Source: JAWLHU01 sp041690255
GTDB taxonomy: Bacteria; Bacillota; Sulfobacillia; Symbiobacteriales; Symbiobacteriaceae
Assembly (NCBI GenBank): GCA_041690255.1
Contig: JAWLHU010000015.1
Coordinates: 139,487-203,486 of the forward strand
Direction: 5' to 3'
Length of the DNA stretch: 64,000 nucleotides
Made by a program: the position numbers and the translations under genes. Shown here in pieces: positions 24,021 to 32,973 of this stretch. Within the stretch, counting starts at the first letter, position 1. Every line of letters starts with the position of its first letter. The notes beneath the pieces were generated by a model that was not told where the DNA came from, did not search any database, and was given only the letters and a program-made list of their open reading frames with translations.

Positions 24021-25307
24021 ATGACGACGATCATGAACGTGTTTGGCCGCGAGGTCCTGGACTCCCGTGGCAATCCGACCGTTGAGGTGGAGGTTACCCT
24101 GGCATCCGGCGTGAAGGGCCGGGCGATTGTTCCCTCGGGTGCCTCGACCGGTGCCTTCGAGGCGGTCGAGCTGCGCGACGGCGACAAGCAGCGGTACATG
24201 GGGAAGGGTGTCCTCAAGGCGGTCCACAACGTAAACGAGCTGATCGCCGAGGAGATCATCGGTATGGACGCCACCGAGCAGGTGGCGATCGACCGGGCGA
24301 TGATCGACCTGGACGGCACCCCGAACAAGGGGAAGTTGGGCGCCAACGCCATTCTGGGTGTCTCGCTGGCCACCGCCCACGCTGCTGCGAAGGCGCAGGG
24401 GCTCCCGCTCTACCGCTACGTGGGTGGCCTGACGGCCCGTACCCTTCCCGTGCCGATGATGAACATCATCAACGGTGGTAAGCATGCCGACAACAACGTT
24501 GACATGCAGGAGTTCATGATCTTCCCGGCCGGCGCTCCGTCCTTCGCGGAATCGCTGCGCATGGGCACCGAGGTCTTCCACTCGCTACGGTCGGTCCTGA
24601 AGTCCAAGGGCTATAATACGGCCGTGGGCGACGAGGGTGGCTTTGCCCCCGACCTGAAGTCGAATGAGGAGGCGATCACCGTTATCCTCGAGGCGATTCA
24701 GAAGGCCGGCTACAAGCCCGGTGAGGATGTCTTCCTCTGCATGGACGTCGCCTCGACCGAGTTCTTCCAGGACGGCAAGTACGTCCTGGCCGGCGAGGGT
24801 GGCAAGACCCTGACCAGCGAGCAACTGATTGACCTCTGGGACAACTGGTCCCGCCAGTACCCGATCGTCTCGATCGAGGACGGCATTGCCGAGGACGACT
24901 GGGATTCCTGGCAGGAGCTGACCCGCCGTCTGGGCGACCGCATTCAATTGGTCGGCGACGATTTCTTCGTCACCAACACCGAGCGCCTGGCGAAGGGCAT
25001 CTCCATGAATGCCGCCAACTCGATCCTGGTCAAGGTGAACCAGATCGGCTCGCTGACCGAGACCCTGGAGGCGGTTGCCATGGCCCACAGGGCTGGTTAC
25101 ACCACCGTCATGTCCCACCGCTCCGGCGAGACCGAGGACGTAACGATTGCCGACCTGGCCGTGGCGCTGAACTGCGGGCAGATCAAGACCGGCGCGCCCT
25201 CCCGGACCGACCGGGTGGCCAAGTATAACCAGCTTCTCCGCATTGAGGAGGAGCTCGGCCTTGCCGCTACGTTCCGTGGCAAGTCCGTGATCAAGGGTCG
25301 CAAGTAA
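24021..25307 (+). CDS. eno: Enolase
   Basis: Dehydrates 2-phosphoglycerate to phosphoenolpyruvate with Mg. 428 residues. Key blocks: FGREVLDSRGNPTVEVEV, the mobile loop PSGASTGAFEA, NIINGGKHADN, GDEGGFAPDL, SIEDGIAEDDW, GDDFFVTNTERL and the signature ILVKVNQIGSLTETL, ending with MSHRSGETED. ATG 24021 has GGAAGGAG upstream. Downstream hairpin 25329-25355 ends the transcript. Confidence 0.98.
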   Translation: MTTIMNVFGREVLDSRGNPTVEVEVTLASGVKGRAIVPSGASTGAFEAVELRDGDKQRYMGKGVLKAVHNVNELIAEEIIGMDATEQVAIDRAMIDLDGTPNKGKLGANAILGVSLATAHAAAKAQGLPLYRYVGGLTARTLPVPMMNIINGGKHADNNVDMQEFMIFPAGAPSFAESLRMGTEVFHSLRSVLKSKGYNTAVGDEGGFAPDLKSNEEAITVILEAIQKAGYKPGEDVFLCMDVASTEFFQDGKYVLAGEGGKTLTSEQLIDLWDNWSRQYPIVSIEDGIAEDDWDSWQELTRRLGDRIQLVGDDFFVTNTERLAKGISMNAANSILVKVNQIGSLTETLEAVAMAHRAGYTTVMSHRSGETEDVTIADLAVALNCGQIKTGAPSRTDRVAKYNQLLRIEEELGLAATFRGKSVIKGRK

Positions 25308-25328
25308 GCGCAAGCCAACAAGCAGCGA

Positions 25329-25355
25329 GGGCGCCTCCCAAAGCGGGAGGCGCCC
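25329..25355. terminator. Bidirectional terminator after eno
   Basis: Perfect 11-bp stem GGGCGCCTCCC / GGGAGGCGCCC with a 5-base loop, between convergent eno and the cupin gene. Confidence 0.85.
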
Positions 25356-25363
25356 TGATCTAC

Positions 25364-25858
25364 TTACTGGGGCTTCGGCGGGAAGATGGTCACGCCGTAC
25401 TTGGCGGCTGTGGCGGACATCTTGGCCATGTCGGGCGGGGCGGTCGGGGCGGGCGGCAGGGTGACGGCCTCTGCCGGGCGCCCTACCTCGGCGAAGAACT
25501 GCTCGAAGCCGGCCGGGGTAACGATCACCAGAATCCGGGCCGGGTTGGGGCCGGGGTTCCAGTACATATGCTTCTGGCCACGCGGCGCCCAGACGGTGTC
25601 GCCGGCGTTTGCCTCAACCTGCATGCCCTCCACCTCGAAGATGATCGTGCCTTCGAGAATGTAGAAGGCCTCATCTTCATTCTGGTGGATGTGCAGGGGT
25701 GATCCCTTCAGCGGAAGGGGAGCGATCAGCTTCTCCTCCAGGGCGAAGGCACCGCCGGTCATCTCGCTGGTGATCTTTACAGTGGTCAGGTGGCCCATTG
25801 CCCAGAGCCAGTTCCCATCCTGGCGCTTGACAAGCTGCTTGCTGATCGTGCTCTGCAT
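25364..25858 (-). CDS. Cupin-domain protein
   Basis: 164 residues with one conserved double-stranded beta-helix. Cupin motif 1 is SPLHIHQNEDEAFYILEG (two His and a Glu as metal ligands) and motif 2 is DTVWAPRGQKHMYWN. The C-terminal ~50 residues are Pro/Ala-rich then helical. Cupins range from dioxygenases and isomerases to sugar-binding proteins, so no reaction is assigned. ATG 25858 follows AAGGAGGG. It lies just downstream of the formate dehydrogenase operon on the same strand. Confidence 0.82.
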   Translation of the reverse strand: MQSTISKQLVKRQDGNWLWAMGHLTTVKITSEMTGGAFALEEKLIAPLPLKGSPLHIHQNEDEAFYILEGTIIFEVEGMQVEANAGDTVWAPRGQKHMYWNPGPNPARILVIVTPAGFEQFFAEVGRPAEAVTLPPAPTAPPDMAKMSATAAKYGVTIFPPKPQ

Positions 25859-25938
25859 TTCGAAACCCTCCTTGGATTCTCGACCAGTCTCTGCGGTCGA
25901 TTACAGTTATGAGGGTATCACCTGCAGGTGGGGGGATC

Positions 25939-28059
25939 CTATCCCACGTTTCTGGGGTCTTCTTGGGGGGACGGCAGGCGGCTGGGCTCGAGCCTCACGG
26001 CGCAGACCTTGAACTCGGGGATCTTCGCCATCGGGTCAAGCCGGTCGATCGTCAACAGGTTGGCGGCGGCCTCGGCGTAGTGGAAGGTCATGAAGATGGT
26101 GCCCGGCAGGGTTCGCTCGGTCACCTGCGCCTTGGCCTGCACCTCACCCCGGCGGCTGGAGACCCGCACGGTTGAGGCATCGGCAATGCCAAGCTGGGCG
26201 GCGTCGGTCGGGTGGACCTCGACCAGCGCTTCCGGGGCGATGGCATCCAGCCCCTCCGACCTGCGGGAGATCACGCCGCCATGCCAGTGGAAGAGGACCC
26301 GGCCTGTCGTGAGGATAAAAGGATAGGCCTGATCAGTTGGCTCGGCGGGGGGCTGGTAGCGGACCGGATGGAGCTTGCCCCGCCCCCTTGGGAAGGTGTC
26401 GGCAAAGAGAAAGCGTGTGCCTGGATGATCCGTGGAGGGGCAGGGCCATTGGAGCCCCGGGCCGGTCTCCAGGCGCTCCCAGGTGATGCCGGCATACTCG
26501 GCAATGCACTGGCCAACCTCTGCCAGGATCGCAGCGGGGGAGTCGTACTGCATAGGGTAGCCCATGCGGGTGGAGAGGTCACAGAGGATCTGCCAGTCGA
26601 GCCGGGCCTCGCCGGGCGTGGGGACAGCCTGACGGACTCGCTGAACCCGCCGCTCCGTGTTCGTGAAGGTGCCCTCTTTCTCGGCAAAGGCAGCGGCGGG
26701 CAGGACCACATCAGCCCATTCGGCGGTCTCGGTCAGGAAGATATCCTGCACTGCAAGGAACGCTAGTTCCTGGAAGCAGGCCCGGGCGTGGTTCAGGTTG
26801 GGGTCGGTCAGCAACGGGTTCTCGCCCATGATATAGAGCCCCTTCACCCTGCCCTCACCCATCGCCTCGGTCAGCTCGGTGGAGGTGAGGCCCGGCCTGC
26901 GGGAGAGGTGGACGTCCCACAGAGCGCCGACCCGCTGCAACTGGGCCTCGTCCGTCGCCCTCACGTACCCCGGCAACAGGTTAGGCAGGCAGCCCATGTC
27001 GCCGGAGCCCTGCACGTTGTTCTGGCCGCGGAGCGGGTTGAGCCCGGTGCCCGGCCGACCCATGTGGCCGCAGAGGAGGGCCAGGTTGGCCAGGGTAAGG
27101 GCGGTCTCCGTCCCGTTATGATGCTGTGAGATCCCCATGCCCCAGAAGATACCGGAGGCCTTGGACCGGGCGTAGAGCCGGGCCGCATCCCGGATCGCAT
27201 CGGCCGGGACCCCGCTGATCGCCTCAGCCCACTCCGGGGTACAGTCCTTGACTGCATCTGCCAGGGCAGCGAAGTTTTCGGTGCGCTCGCGAACGAAGTC
27301 GGGGTCCCAGAGCCCTTCGCTTATGATCACATGGGCCATGGCATTAAAGACTGCCGTATCTGTGCCCGAGCGCTGCTGGAGGTGGTAGGTGGCGAACTGG
27401 GAGAGCTCGATCTCCCGGGGGTCGACCAGGATCAGCTTCGCGCCGCGGGCGATCGCCGCCTTCATTTCGAGGGCGATGATCGGGTGATTCTCCGTGGTGT
27501 TGGAGCCGGTGATCAACAAGCAATCGATCTCGTCCCGCAGCTCGCTGATCGAGTTGGTCATGGCGAGGGAGCCGATCGCCATATTGACCGCCGTGACCGA
27601 TGAGGCGTGGCAGAGACGGGAGCAGTGGTCCACGTTGTGGGTGCCAATGCAGGCGCGCACCCACTTTTGGAAGAGGTAGTTCTCCTCGTTGGTGCATTTG
27701 GCACTGGAAAAGCCGCCGATCGCATCGGGGCCGTGGGCTCCCTTGATCTGATTGAGGCGGTTGGCGATCAGGTCGAGCGCCTCGTCCCAGGAGGCGGGTT
27801 CCAGGGTGCCGTACTCGGGCGTACCGCGCCGGGCACCGGGCTTGCCGCCCCGCCGGATCAGCGGCTGGGTCAGCCTCCCCGCATGATGCACGTAGTCAAA
27901 GCCAAAACGGCCTTTCACGCAGAGGTTTCCACGGTTGACGATCGCATCGACCGGGGAAGTTACCTTGTAGACCCGCTCATCCAGCGTGTGAAGCTCCAGC
28001 GTACAACCTACGCCGCAGTACGCACAGGTGGTCGTTGTGACCTTCGTGGTGACGGCCAT
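25939..28059 (-). CDS. fdhA: NAD-linked formate dehydrogenase, catalytic molybdopterin subunit
   Basis: Oxidises formate to CO2 at a Mo/W-bis-pyranopterin centre. 706 residues. An N-terminal [4Fe-4S] site is formed by C12, C15, C19 and C47 (TTCAYCGVGC, GNLCVKG). The metal ligand is Cys150 in VDHCSRLCHASSV, so no selenocysteine is needed. The C-terminal molydopterin-dinucleotide-binding domain includes LTTGRVLFHWHGG. ATG 28059 follows AAGGAGGAGG and is 3 bases after the upstream gene's stop. With the ferredoxin-like and NuoEF-like subunits it should form a soluble complex that makes NADH. Confidence 0.92.
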   Translation of the reverse strand: MAVTTKVTTTTCAYCGVGCTLELHTLDERVYKVTSPVDAIVNRGNLCVKGRFGFDYVHHAGRLTQPLIRRGGKPGARRGTPEYGTLEPASWDEALDLIANRLNQIKGAHGPDAIGGFSSAKCTNEENYLFQKWVRACIGTHNVDHCSRLCHASSVTAVNMAIGSLAMTNSISELRDEIDCLLITGSNTTENHPIIALEMKAAIARGAKLILVDPREIELSQFATYHLQQRSGTDTAVFNAMAHVIISEGLWDPDFVRERTENFAALADAVKDCTPEWAEAISGVPADAIRDAARLYARSKASGIFWGMGISQHHNGTETALTLANLALLCGHMGRPGTGLNPLRGQNNVQGSGDMGCLPNLLPGYVRATDEAQLQRVGALWDVHLSRRPGLTSTELTEAMGEGRVKGLYIMGENPLLTDPNLNHARACFQELAFLAVQDIFLTETAEWADVVLPAAAFAEKEGTFTNTERRVQRVRQAVPTPGEARLDWQILCDLSTRMGYPMQYDSPAAILAEVGQCIAEYAGITWERLETGPGLQWPCPSTDHPGTRFLFADTFPRGRGKLHPVRYQPPAEPTDQAYPFILTTGRVLFHWHGGVISRRSEGLDAIAPEALVEVHPTDAAQLGIADASTVRVSSRRGEVQAKAQVTERTLPGTIFMTFHYAEAAANLLTIDRLDPMAKIPEFKVCAVRLEPSRLPSPQEDPRNVG

Positions 28060-28062
28060 GGA

Positions 28063-28815
28063 TCAGACCTCCTCCTTGACCGCTTGCCTGGCGTCGGGGT
28101 GCATCAACCGGCTGGCTCCGGGCCCGGTGAAGCCGGTACGTGGGCTCCAGAAGACCTCGGGTCTCTCCAGCAGACCGGCGGAGCGGGCATCGAACTCAGG
28201 TAGGGGCACCAGCGCCCCGGTCGGGCATACGCCCACGCAGTTGCCGCAGAAGACGCACGGGCTCTCGGTCAGGTCGTTACCAAGGCCGCCGGCACCGACC
28301 GAGACATGGTGGCCACGCCCTGTCATCTGAATAGCGAAGGTGTACTGGATATCCTCCCCGCACGCCCGTACGCACCGCTGGCAGGCGATGCACCTGGCGT
28401 AGTCCCGGGCGAAGAAGGGGTTATCGATGATCGGAGTCAGCTCCCTGGTCGCCTCTCGTGCCCCCGGGTAGCGGGCGGGGTCGGCGCCGTAGTAACGGGC
28501 ATAGCCCCGCAACTCCGGCGCGGCATCCGTGGCGACCTCGGTCATGAGCAGCTCGAAGACCATCCGGCGGGAGTGGCGCACCCGGTCGGAGTCGGTCCTG
28601 ACGACCATGCCCGGCGAGGCCAGGCGGGAGCATGAGGGCACAAGGGTGCGGGAACCCTCCAACTCAACCACGCAGGCGCGGCAGTTCGACCCACAGTGCA
28701 GGTGTGGGTGCCAGCAGAGGGTCGGGGTCTGCACCCCCGCGGCCAGCGCAGCCTCTCGGATCGTAGCACCATGGGCCACCTCGACCTCACGTCCGTCGAT
28801 CATCATCCGGATCAT
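28063..28815 (-). CDS. Iron-sulfur electron-transfer subunit of formate dehydrogenase (HoxU/NuoG-N-like)
   Basis: 250 residues. An N-terminal plant-type [2Fe-2S] domain (CWHPHLHCGSNCRACVVEL with a later Cys in LVPSCSRL) is followed by two [4Fe-4S] ferredoxin motifs, CIACQRCVRACGED and CVFCGNCVGVCPTGA. The His-Cys3 cluster motif normally found between them in NuoG/HoxU proteins is missing: the equivalent stretch reads LLMTEVATDAAPELRGYAR without Cys. It would relay electrons between the molybdopterin subunit and the flavin subunit. It overlaps the flavin gene by 4 bases (ATGA). Confidence 0.9.
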   Translation of the reverse strand: MIRMMIDGREVEVAHGATIREAALAAGVQTPTLCWHPHLHCGSNCRACVVELEGSRTLVPSCSRLASPGMVVRTDSDRVRHSRRMVFELLMTEVATDAAPELRGYARYYGADPARYPGAREATRELTPIIDNPFFARDYARCIACQRCVRACGEDIQYTFAIQMTGRGHHVSVGAGGLGNDLTESPCVFCGNCVGVCPTGALVPLPEFDARSAGLLERPEVFWSPRTGFTGPGASRLMHPDARQAVKEEV

Positions 28816-30518
28816 GAGTGGGTCACCCCCTTCAGCCTAAGGAGGCTCCGGATTGGGTTGGTGGCGGTGTGGCCCAGACCGCAGATGGATGCATCTGCCA
28901 TGGCCAGGCCGACATCATCGTGGAGGGGGACGAATCGGAAGTCGCCATCTGCGAAGTGATCCACCATCTCCTGCTGGCGGGCGGTGCCGATCCGGCAGGG
29001 TACGCACTTGCCGCAGGACTCCTCGGCGAAGAACCGGGCGGCCCTTCGGGCGACATCCCACAGATCGGTGGATGTGTTGAAGAGCATGATCGCACCGGAG
29101 CCCAGGGTAGCACCGGCGGCTGCCATGGCCTTGAACTCCAGGGGGGTGTCAAGGCACTCCGGCCCGATGAACATGCCCGAAGCCCCGCCCATAAGGACGG
29201 CCTGGATCTCGCCCGCCGGCCCCCCGGCCAGGTCGATCAGGGTCCGCAGCGGCGTCCCCATGGGTACCTCGTAGACCCCGGGCAGGGCCACGTGGCCGGA
29301 GACGCTGAACAGCTTCGGCTCCTGCTGGTTCCAGGCGTCGGCGCCCCGCCTGATCAGCGGAATCAGATTATGCAGCGTCTCTACATTGTTGATCAGCGTC
29401 GGCCGGTTGAAGAGGCCGTTAGTGGTGGGGAACGGCGGCTTCACCCGGGGTGCGCCACGCTCGCCCTCGATCGAAGCGAAGAGGGCGGTCTCCTCGCCGC
29501 AGATATAGCGACCGGCGCCGCAGCGGACCTCGAAGCCCACATCGCCCAGGAGACCGTGGGTCCGGAATGCCTCGATCGCCAGCGTGCAGCGCTTCACGGC
29601 CAGGGGGTACTCGCCGCGAACGTAGAGGTAGACCTGGTCGGCACCCACGGCGTGGGCCGCAATCAGAGCGGACTCCACCACGGCCATGGGATCCTCCTCC
29701 ATGAGGAGGCGGTTGGTGAAGGTGCCGGGCTCCGATTCATCCGCGTTGATCACGACATACTTCGATGCGCCGTCCGGCCCCGGGCCGAGCGGTGTGGGGG
29801 CATTGAGAACCCCCTCCCATTTGATGCCGGTCGGAAAGGCGGCGCCGCCCCGCCCGACCAGTTTGGAGGATTTGACCAGCCCCACCAGGTCGGAGGGCCG
29901 CATGGCCCGGGCCTGGTCGAGGGCGGCGAGGCCGCCGGCCTGCCGGTAGCCCTCCAGATCGTCGGGGTCGTACCGCCCGCAGCGCTCCAGCAACAGCGGG
30001 TGATAGCTGTCCGACCAGCCCACGCGGGCCGGGCGGGACTCCTCCAGCGCCCAGGCGCCGTAGCCGCCGAAGGCGTGGGCCGGGCTGTCGGCGGCCCGGG
30101 TCCGCAGAGCGACCGGCCCCTGTTCGCAGCGGCCCAGGCAGGGGGTGAAGTGCACGGTCTGGCCATCCGCCCCGAGCCCGGCCACGAAGGCCGCAAATCC
30201 GGGGGCGGAGCGGCAGACGAGGTCATCGCAGCAGTGGATCAGCACCCCGCCGTGCGGGTCGGCAGAGAGCAGGTCGTAGAAGGAGACCAGGGCGTTCAGG
30301 TCGGCCAGGGGAATGCGGGTCCGGCGGCTGGCGTAGGCCAGGGCGGGAGTTGGCAGGTGGCCGAGGCGGGCCTGGATCGCCTGTAGCAGGGGCAGGGCCT
30401 TGTCCCTGCGGATCGGCGCAACGGCGGTTAGCGCCTGGTCCACGGCAGCGATCATCTCCGGGGGCGTGGGTGGCTCCGCCTTGTGATACCGGCGCCTGCG
30501 GGGGCTGACCGGATTCAT
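28812..30518 (-). CDS. NuoE-NuoF fusion, NAD- and FMN-binding subunit of formate dehydrogenase
   Basis: 568 residues. Residues ~20-150 are a thioredoxin-like NuoE domain with a [2Fe-2S] site (HCCDDLVCRSAPG, FTPCLGRCEQGP). The rest is NuoF: GRGGAAFPTGIKWEG and GAGRYICGEETALFASIEG bind FMN and NAD, and ESCGKCVPCRIG plus ASICGLGHTA give the [4Fe-4S] ligands. It passes electrons to NAD+, as in soluble NAD-dependent formate dehydrogenases or bidirectional hydrogenases. ATG 30518 has AGGAGGG upstream. It is the first gene of the three-gene operon. Confidence 0.93.
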   Translation of the reverse strand: MNPVSPRRRRYHKAEPPTPPEMIAAVDQALTAVAPIRRDKALPLLQAIQARLGHLPTPALAYASRRTRIPLADLNALVSFYDLLSADPHGGVLIHCCDDLVCRSAPGFAAFVAGLGADGQTVHFTPCLGRCEQGPVALRTRAADSPAHAFGGYGAWALEESRPARVGWSDSYHPLLLERCGRYDPDDLEGYRQAGGLAALDQARAMRPSDLVGLVKSSKLVGRGGAAFPTGIKWEGVLNAPTPLGPGPDGASKYVVINADESEPGTFTNRLLMEEDPMAVVESALIAAHAVGADQVYLYVRGEYPLAVKRCTLAIEAFRTHGLLGDVGFEVRCGAGRYICGEETALFASIEGERGAPRVKPPFPTTNGLFNRPTLINNVETLHNLIPLIRRGADAWNQQEPKLFSVSGHVALPGVYEVPMGTPLRTLIDLAGGPAGEIQAVLMGGASGMFIGPECLDTPLEFKAMAAAGATLGSGAIMLFNTSTDLWDVARRAARFFAEESCGKCVPCRIGTARQQEMVDHFADGDFRFVPLHDDVGLAMADASICGLGHTATNPIRSLLRLKGVTHS

Positions 30519-30710
30519 GCGTACCCTCCTCTGTTCTCGGGCGTATCTTGTTTGGCAAGAGAATGTAAACTTTCTCTAATCCTATCATTACTCGTTCGTT
30601 CCCGATTCCCCTCCACCGAATTGCGTGGATCCAAAAAGAGTCAGATCATCAGTTGCGCCTGTTACCTTGGGAGCCCCCCGGTCGTCTATGGAAGTATGGA
30701 GGTGATTCTC

Positions 30711-31700
30711 ATGAGGCAGATAGCCGTTTGGCTGCTGCTCTCTCTCATGATCCTGACCGGTTGCACCGGGGGCGGAGGCACCAAGCCACCGGCCCAGGAG
30801 CCACCGACAACAGCGCCCAAGCCTTCGGAGCCGGCGCCTGCGACGCCCAAGCATGGCATCGATCGGCAGCAGGCCGAGGCGATGGTGAGCGACTACCTGC
30901 AGAAACTTGTGCGGGGAGAGCTCGGCGAAGCCGAGAAGCTGCTGGTTCCCGCTGCAAACGCCGAAGTTGAGATCGGCCCGGTGAAGTACACCCAGTTTCA
31001 CCTGGTCGGTCTGACCGAGGTGGAGGAAGGCTGGCTGGTCGAGACCCGGGAGTCCCTCGTAGAGCCCACGAAGCCGCTCTCTTTGGTGGTGACCAACTTC
31101 TACCTCGTCGTGAACGAGCAGGGGCAGGCTGCGATCGATTGGCCTGACCGCCGCTGGTCCGAAGCCAAGGCCAAGCCCTACCGAGGGAGTGCGGCAGAGG
31201 CGTTCCCGCAGGGGCGAGCCTTGGTGCTCAGACAGCAGACCGGGGAGAGCCTGATCCAGCCCGACCTGCCCAATGACTTTCAGCCCTTCGGCGCCGGAGC
31301 CGACATTCGGTTCGGCGTGGGCCGGGATGGCTGGGGTGCCCTGGCGCTCTCGCCCGACCTGAAACAGATCGCCTTCGTGACGCAGGGCACGCACCCGCTG
31401 CTCGGCCTGGTCGATGCATCCGGCAAGGTGCGTGGGCTTGATCTCTGGTTCGAGGGCGGTGCCGGCGAACTGGCCTGGTCGCCCGATGCCCGATTCCTTG
31501 CTGCATCCAACTTCAGCCCGCGGGGGGTCTTCGTGCTCCAACTCTGGGATCTCACAGCGAATAGACCCGTGCCGGTCACCGGTCTGCCGGACGGCAAGGA
31601 TATCAGCCGCCTGCAGTGGATGGGCAACACGCTTCACCTTCGTGCCGGTGCAGAGCGCTGGATGATCGACCCTGCGACCGGCCGAGCCACACAGCCATAA
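30711..31700 (+). CDS. Lipoprotein with C-terminal beta-propeller-like region
   Basis: 329 residues. MRQIAVWLLLSLMILTGC is a lipoprotein signal; a Pro/Thr/Ala-rich spacer follows (residues ~20-48). The middle (HGIDRQQAEAMVSDYLQKLV) is an NTF2/DUF4829-like fold, and the last ~120 residues contain TolB/WD40-like strands (WGALALSPDLKQIAFVT, GELAWSPDARFLAASNF). Such proteins are usually surface-exposed and of unknown role; spore or envelope functions are possible. GGAGG lies 8 bases before ATG 30711. A separate promoter for secG follows at once. Confidence 0.75.
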   Translation: MRQIAVWLLLSLMILTGCTGGGGTKPPAQEPPTTAPKPSEPAPATPKHGIDRQQAEAMVSDYLQKLVRGELGEAEKLLVPAANAEVEIGPVKYTQFHLVGLTEVEEGWLVETRESLVEPTKPLSLVVTNFYLVVNEQGQAAIDWPDRRWSEAKAKPYRGSAAEAFPQGRALVLRQQTGESLIQPDLPNDFQPFGAGADIRFGVGRDGWGALALSPDLKQIAFVTQGTHPLLGLVDASGKVRGLDLWFEGGAGELAWSPDARFLAASNFSPRGVFVLQLWDLTANRPVPVTGLPDGKDISRLQWMGNTLHLRAGAERWMIDPATGRATQP

Positions 31701-31710
31701 CAACTAGAAG

Positions 31711-31739
31711 TTGTACGATTTTGGGCGGTGTGGTACAAT
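31711..31739 (+). promoter_or_regulatory. secG promoter
   Basis: TTGTAC (31711-31716), 17-base spacer, TACAAT (31734-31739), with a TGG extension before the -10. It lies 40 bases before the secG start. Confidence 0.68.
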
Positions 31740-31779
31740 CGAAAAGCTGAATTGGCGCGCGTGGAGGGGGTGAAGGGAT

Positions 31780-32013
31780 ATGATTACGTTCATGCTGGTG
31801 CTCCACACCCTTTTCGCACTCGGTCTCATTGGGACCGTTCTGATGCAGTCCGGCAAGAGCGCGGGCCTGTCGGGCTCGATCGCCGGCGCTGGCGAGCAGA
31901 TTTTCGGTAAGAAGAAGGGCATGGACGACGTGCTGAACCGCTTCAGCGCAGCTTTCGCCGTCCTCTTCATTCTGTCGTCGCTCGTACTCCTCTACCTGGA
32001 GAACGGGCTGTAA
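31780..32013 (+). CDS. secG: Preprotein translocase subunit SecG
   Basis: 77 residues with two transmembrane helices: MITFMLVLHTLFALGLIGTV and AAFAVLFILSSLVLLYLE, joined by the conserved GKSAGLSGSIAGAGEQIFG loop. SecG assists SecYEG-SecA protein export. RBS GAAGGGAT and ATG 31780. The order secG then carboxylesterase is common in Firmicutes (secG-est-rnr-smpB), but rnr and smpB do not follow here. Confidence 0.95.
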   Translation: MITFMLVLHTLFALGLIGTVLMQSGKSAGLSGSIAGAGEQIFGKKKGMDDVLNRFSAAFAVLFILSSLVLLYLENGL

Positions 32014-32031
32014 TCCCCTGACAAGACAAGG

Positions 32032-32060
32032 CCGGGCTGTAAGGCCCGGTCTTTCGCCTT
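32032..32060 (+). terminator. Terminator-like hairpin after secG
   Basis: CCGGGC (32032-32037) pairs with GCCCGG (32043-32048), followed by TCTTTCGCCTTTT. Confidence 0.6.
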
Positions 32061-32084
32061 TTCCACTGTATGGAGGTCCTGGAG

Positions 32085-32846
32085 ATGACGATTCTGGAGC
32101 GTCGCGCGGCTGACCCGATCTACCTGGAGGGCGGTCCGATCGCCTGTCTTGTGCTGCATGGATTCGCCGGCTCACCTGCCGAAGTCCGTCCCGTGATTCA
32201 GCACCTGGCTGACCACGGGATTACCGTAAGCGCCCCGGTCCTGCCGGGACATGGGACATCGCCCGAGGCACTGAAGGAGACCCGGTCCCGCCACTGGATT
32301 CGGGCCGCCGAGGCCGAACTGATCGCTCTTCAGGAGCGGTTTGGAGCTAAGAATGTCCACGTTGTCGGCTTCTCCATGGGAGGGCTGATCGCGCTCTACC
32401 TGGCGGCCCACCACGAGGTCGCCTCCGTGACGACGTTGGCCACCCCCGCCAAACTGGCCGACTGGCGGCAGGTTTTGGTTCCCCTGGCCAAGTACCTGGT
32501 GCCCTGGTACGAGTCCCGGATCCGCAACCCCGAGATTGCGGCCCAGTTGGAGAGCAATTACGAGCGCATGCCGACATCGGCCATTCACTCCCTGCTCCGC
32601 CTGGCTCGCCGTGTGCGGAAGGATCTGCCCCGGATCACCGCCCCGGTCATGTCGCTCCAGGGTGACCGGGACAAGTGGATTGCCCCCGAGAGCGCAGCCT
32701 ACATTACCGAGAACGTCTCCAGCCGGGAGCGGCGGAAGCAACTGCTGCCCGGGAGGAACCACTTCGTCGCCCTGGAGCGCGGGCGCGACGAGGTCTGTCA
32801 GGCCGTGTACGGTTGGATCGAGGCTCACAACCCTCCCTATGAGTAG
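32085..32846 (+). CDS. Carboxylesterase (alpha/beta hydrolase)
   Basis: 253 residues of the Est30/carboxylesterase family. Oxyanion segment LVLHGFAGSPAEV, nucleophile elbow HVVGFSMGGLIALYL (Ser in GFSMG), acid in LQGDRDKWIAPES, and catalytic His in GRNHFVALERGRDEV. It hydrolyses short-chain carboxyl esters in the cytoplasm; the physiological substrate is unknown. ATG 32085 has GGAGG 8 bases upstream. Position after secG matches the conserved Firmicutes neighbourhood. Confidence 0.92.
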   Translation: MTILERRAADPIYLEGGPIACLVLHGFAGSPAEVRPVIQHLADHGITVSAPVLPGHGTSPEALKETRSRHWIRAAEAELIALQERFGAKNVHVVGFSMGGLIALYLAAHHEVASVTTLATPAKLADWRQVLVPLAKYLVPWYESRIRNPEIAAQLESNYERMPTSAIHSLLRLARRVRKDLPRITAPVMSLQGDRDKWIAPESAAYITENVSSRERRKQLLPGRNHFVALERGRDEVCQAVYGWIEAHNPPYE

Positions 32847-32930
32847 ATCGTTGTCTGAAAGCACTACCTGCAAATAGCCCTTTCCATGAGTAGCCTATCT
32901 CGGGTATGTGCGGTAGGATCATAGTAAGCC

Positions 32931-32948
32931 TTGTGAACGATGTCACAA
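32931..32948 (+). promoter_or_regulatory. CRP/FNR- or Rex-like palindrome
   Basis: TTGTGA-ACGATG-TCACAA is a perfect palindrome that fits the CRP/FNR pattern TGTGA-N6-TCACA exactly and the Rex box with one mismatch. It lies 26 bases before the HydE-like gene. A second such site is at 44417-44434. Confidence 0.6.
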
Positions 32949-32973
32949 TCACGGGCTGAGGGGAGCGATGTGC

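Noticed and set aside
28818..30386. 522-codon open frame on the plus strand opposite the NuoEF fusion
   Set aside because: Antisense shadow; NuoEF motifs are clear on the other strand.
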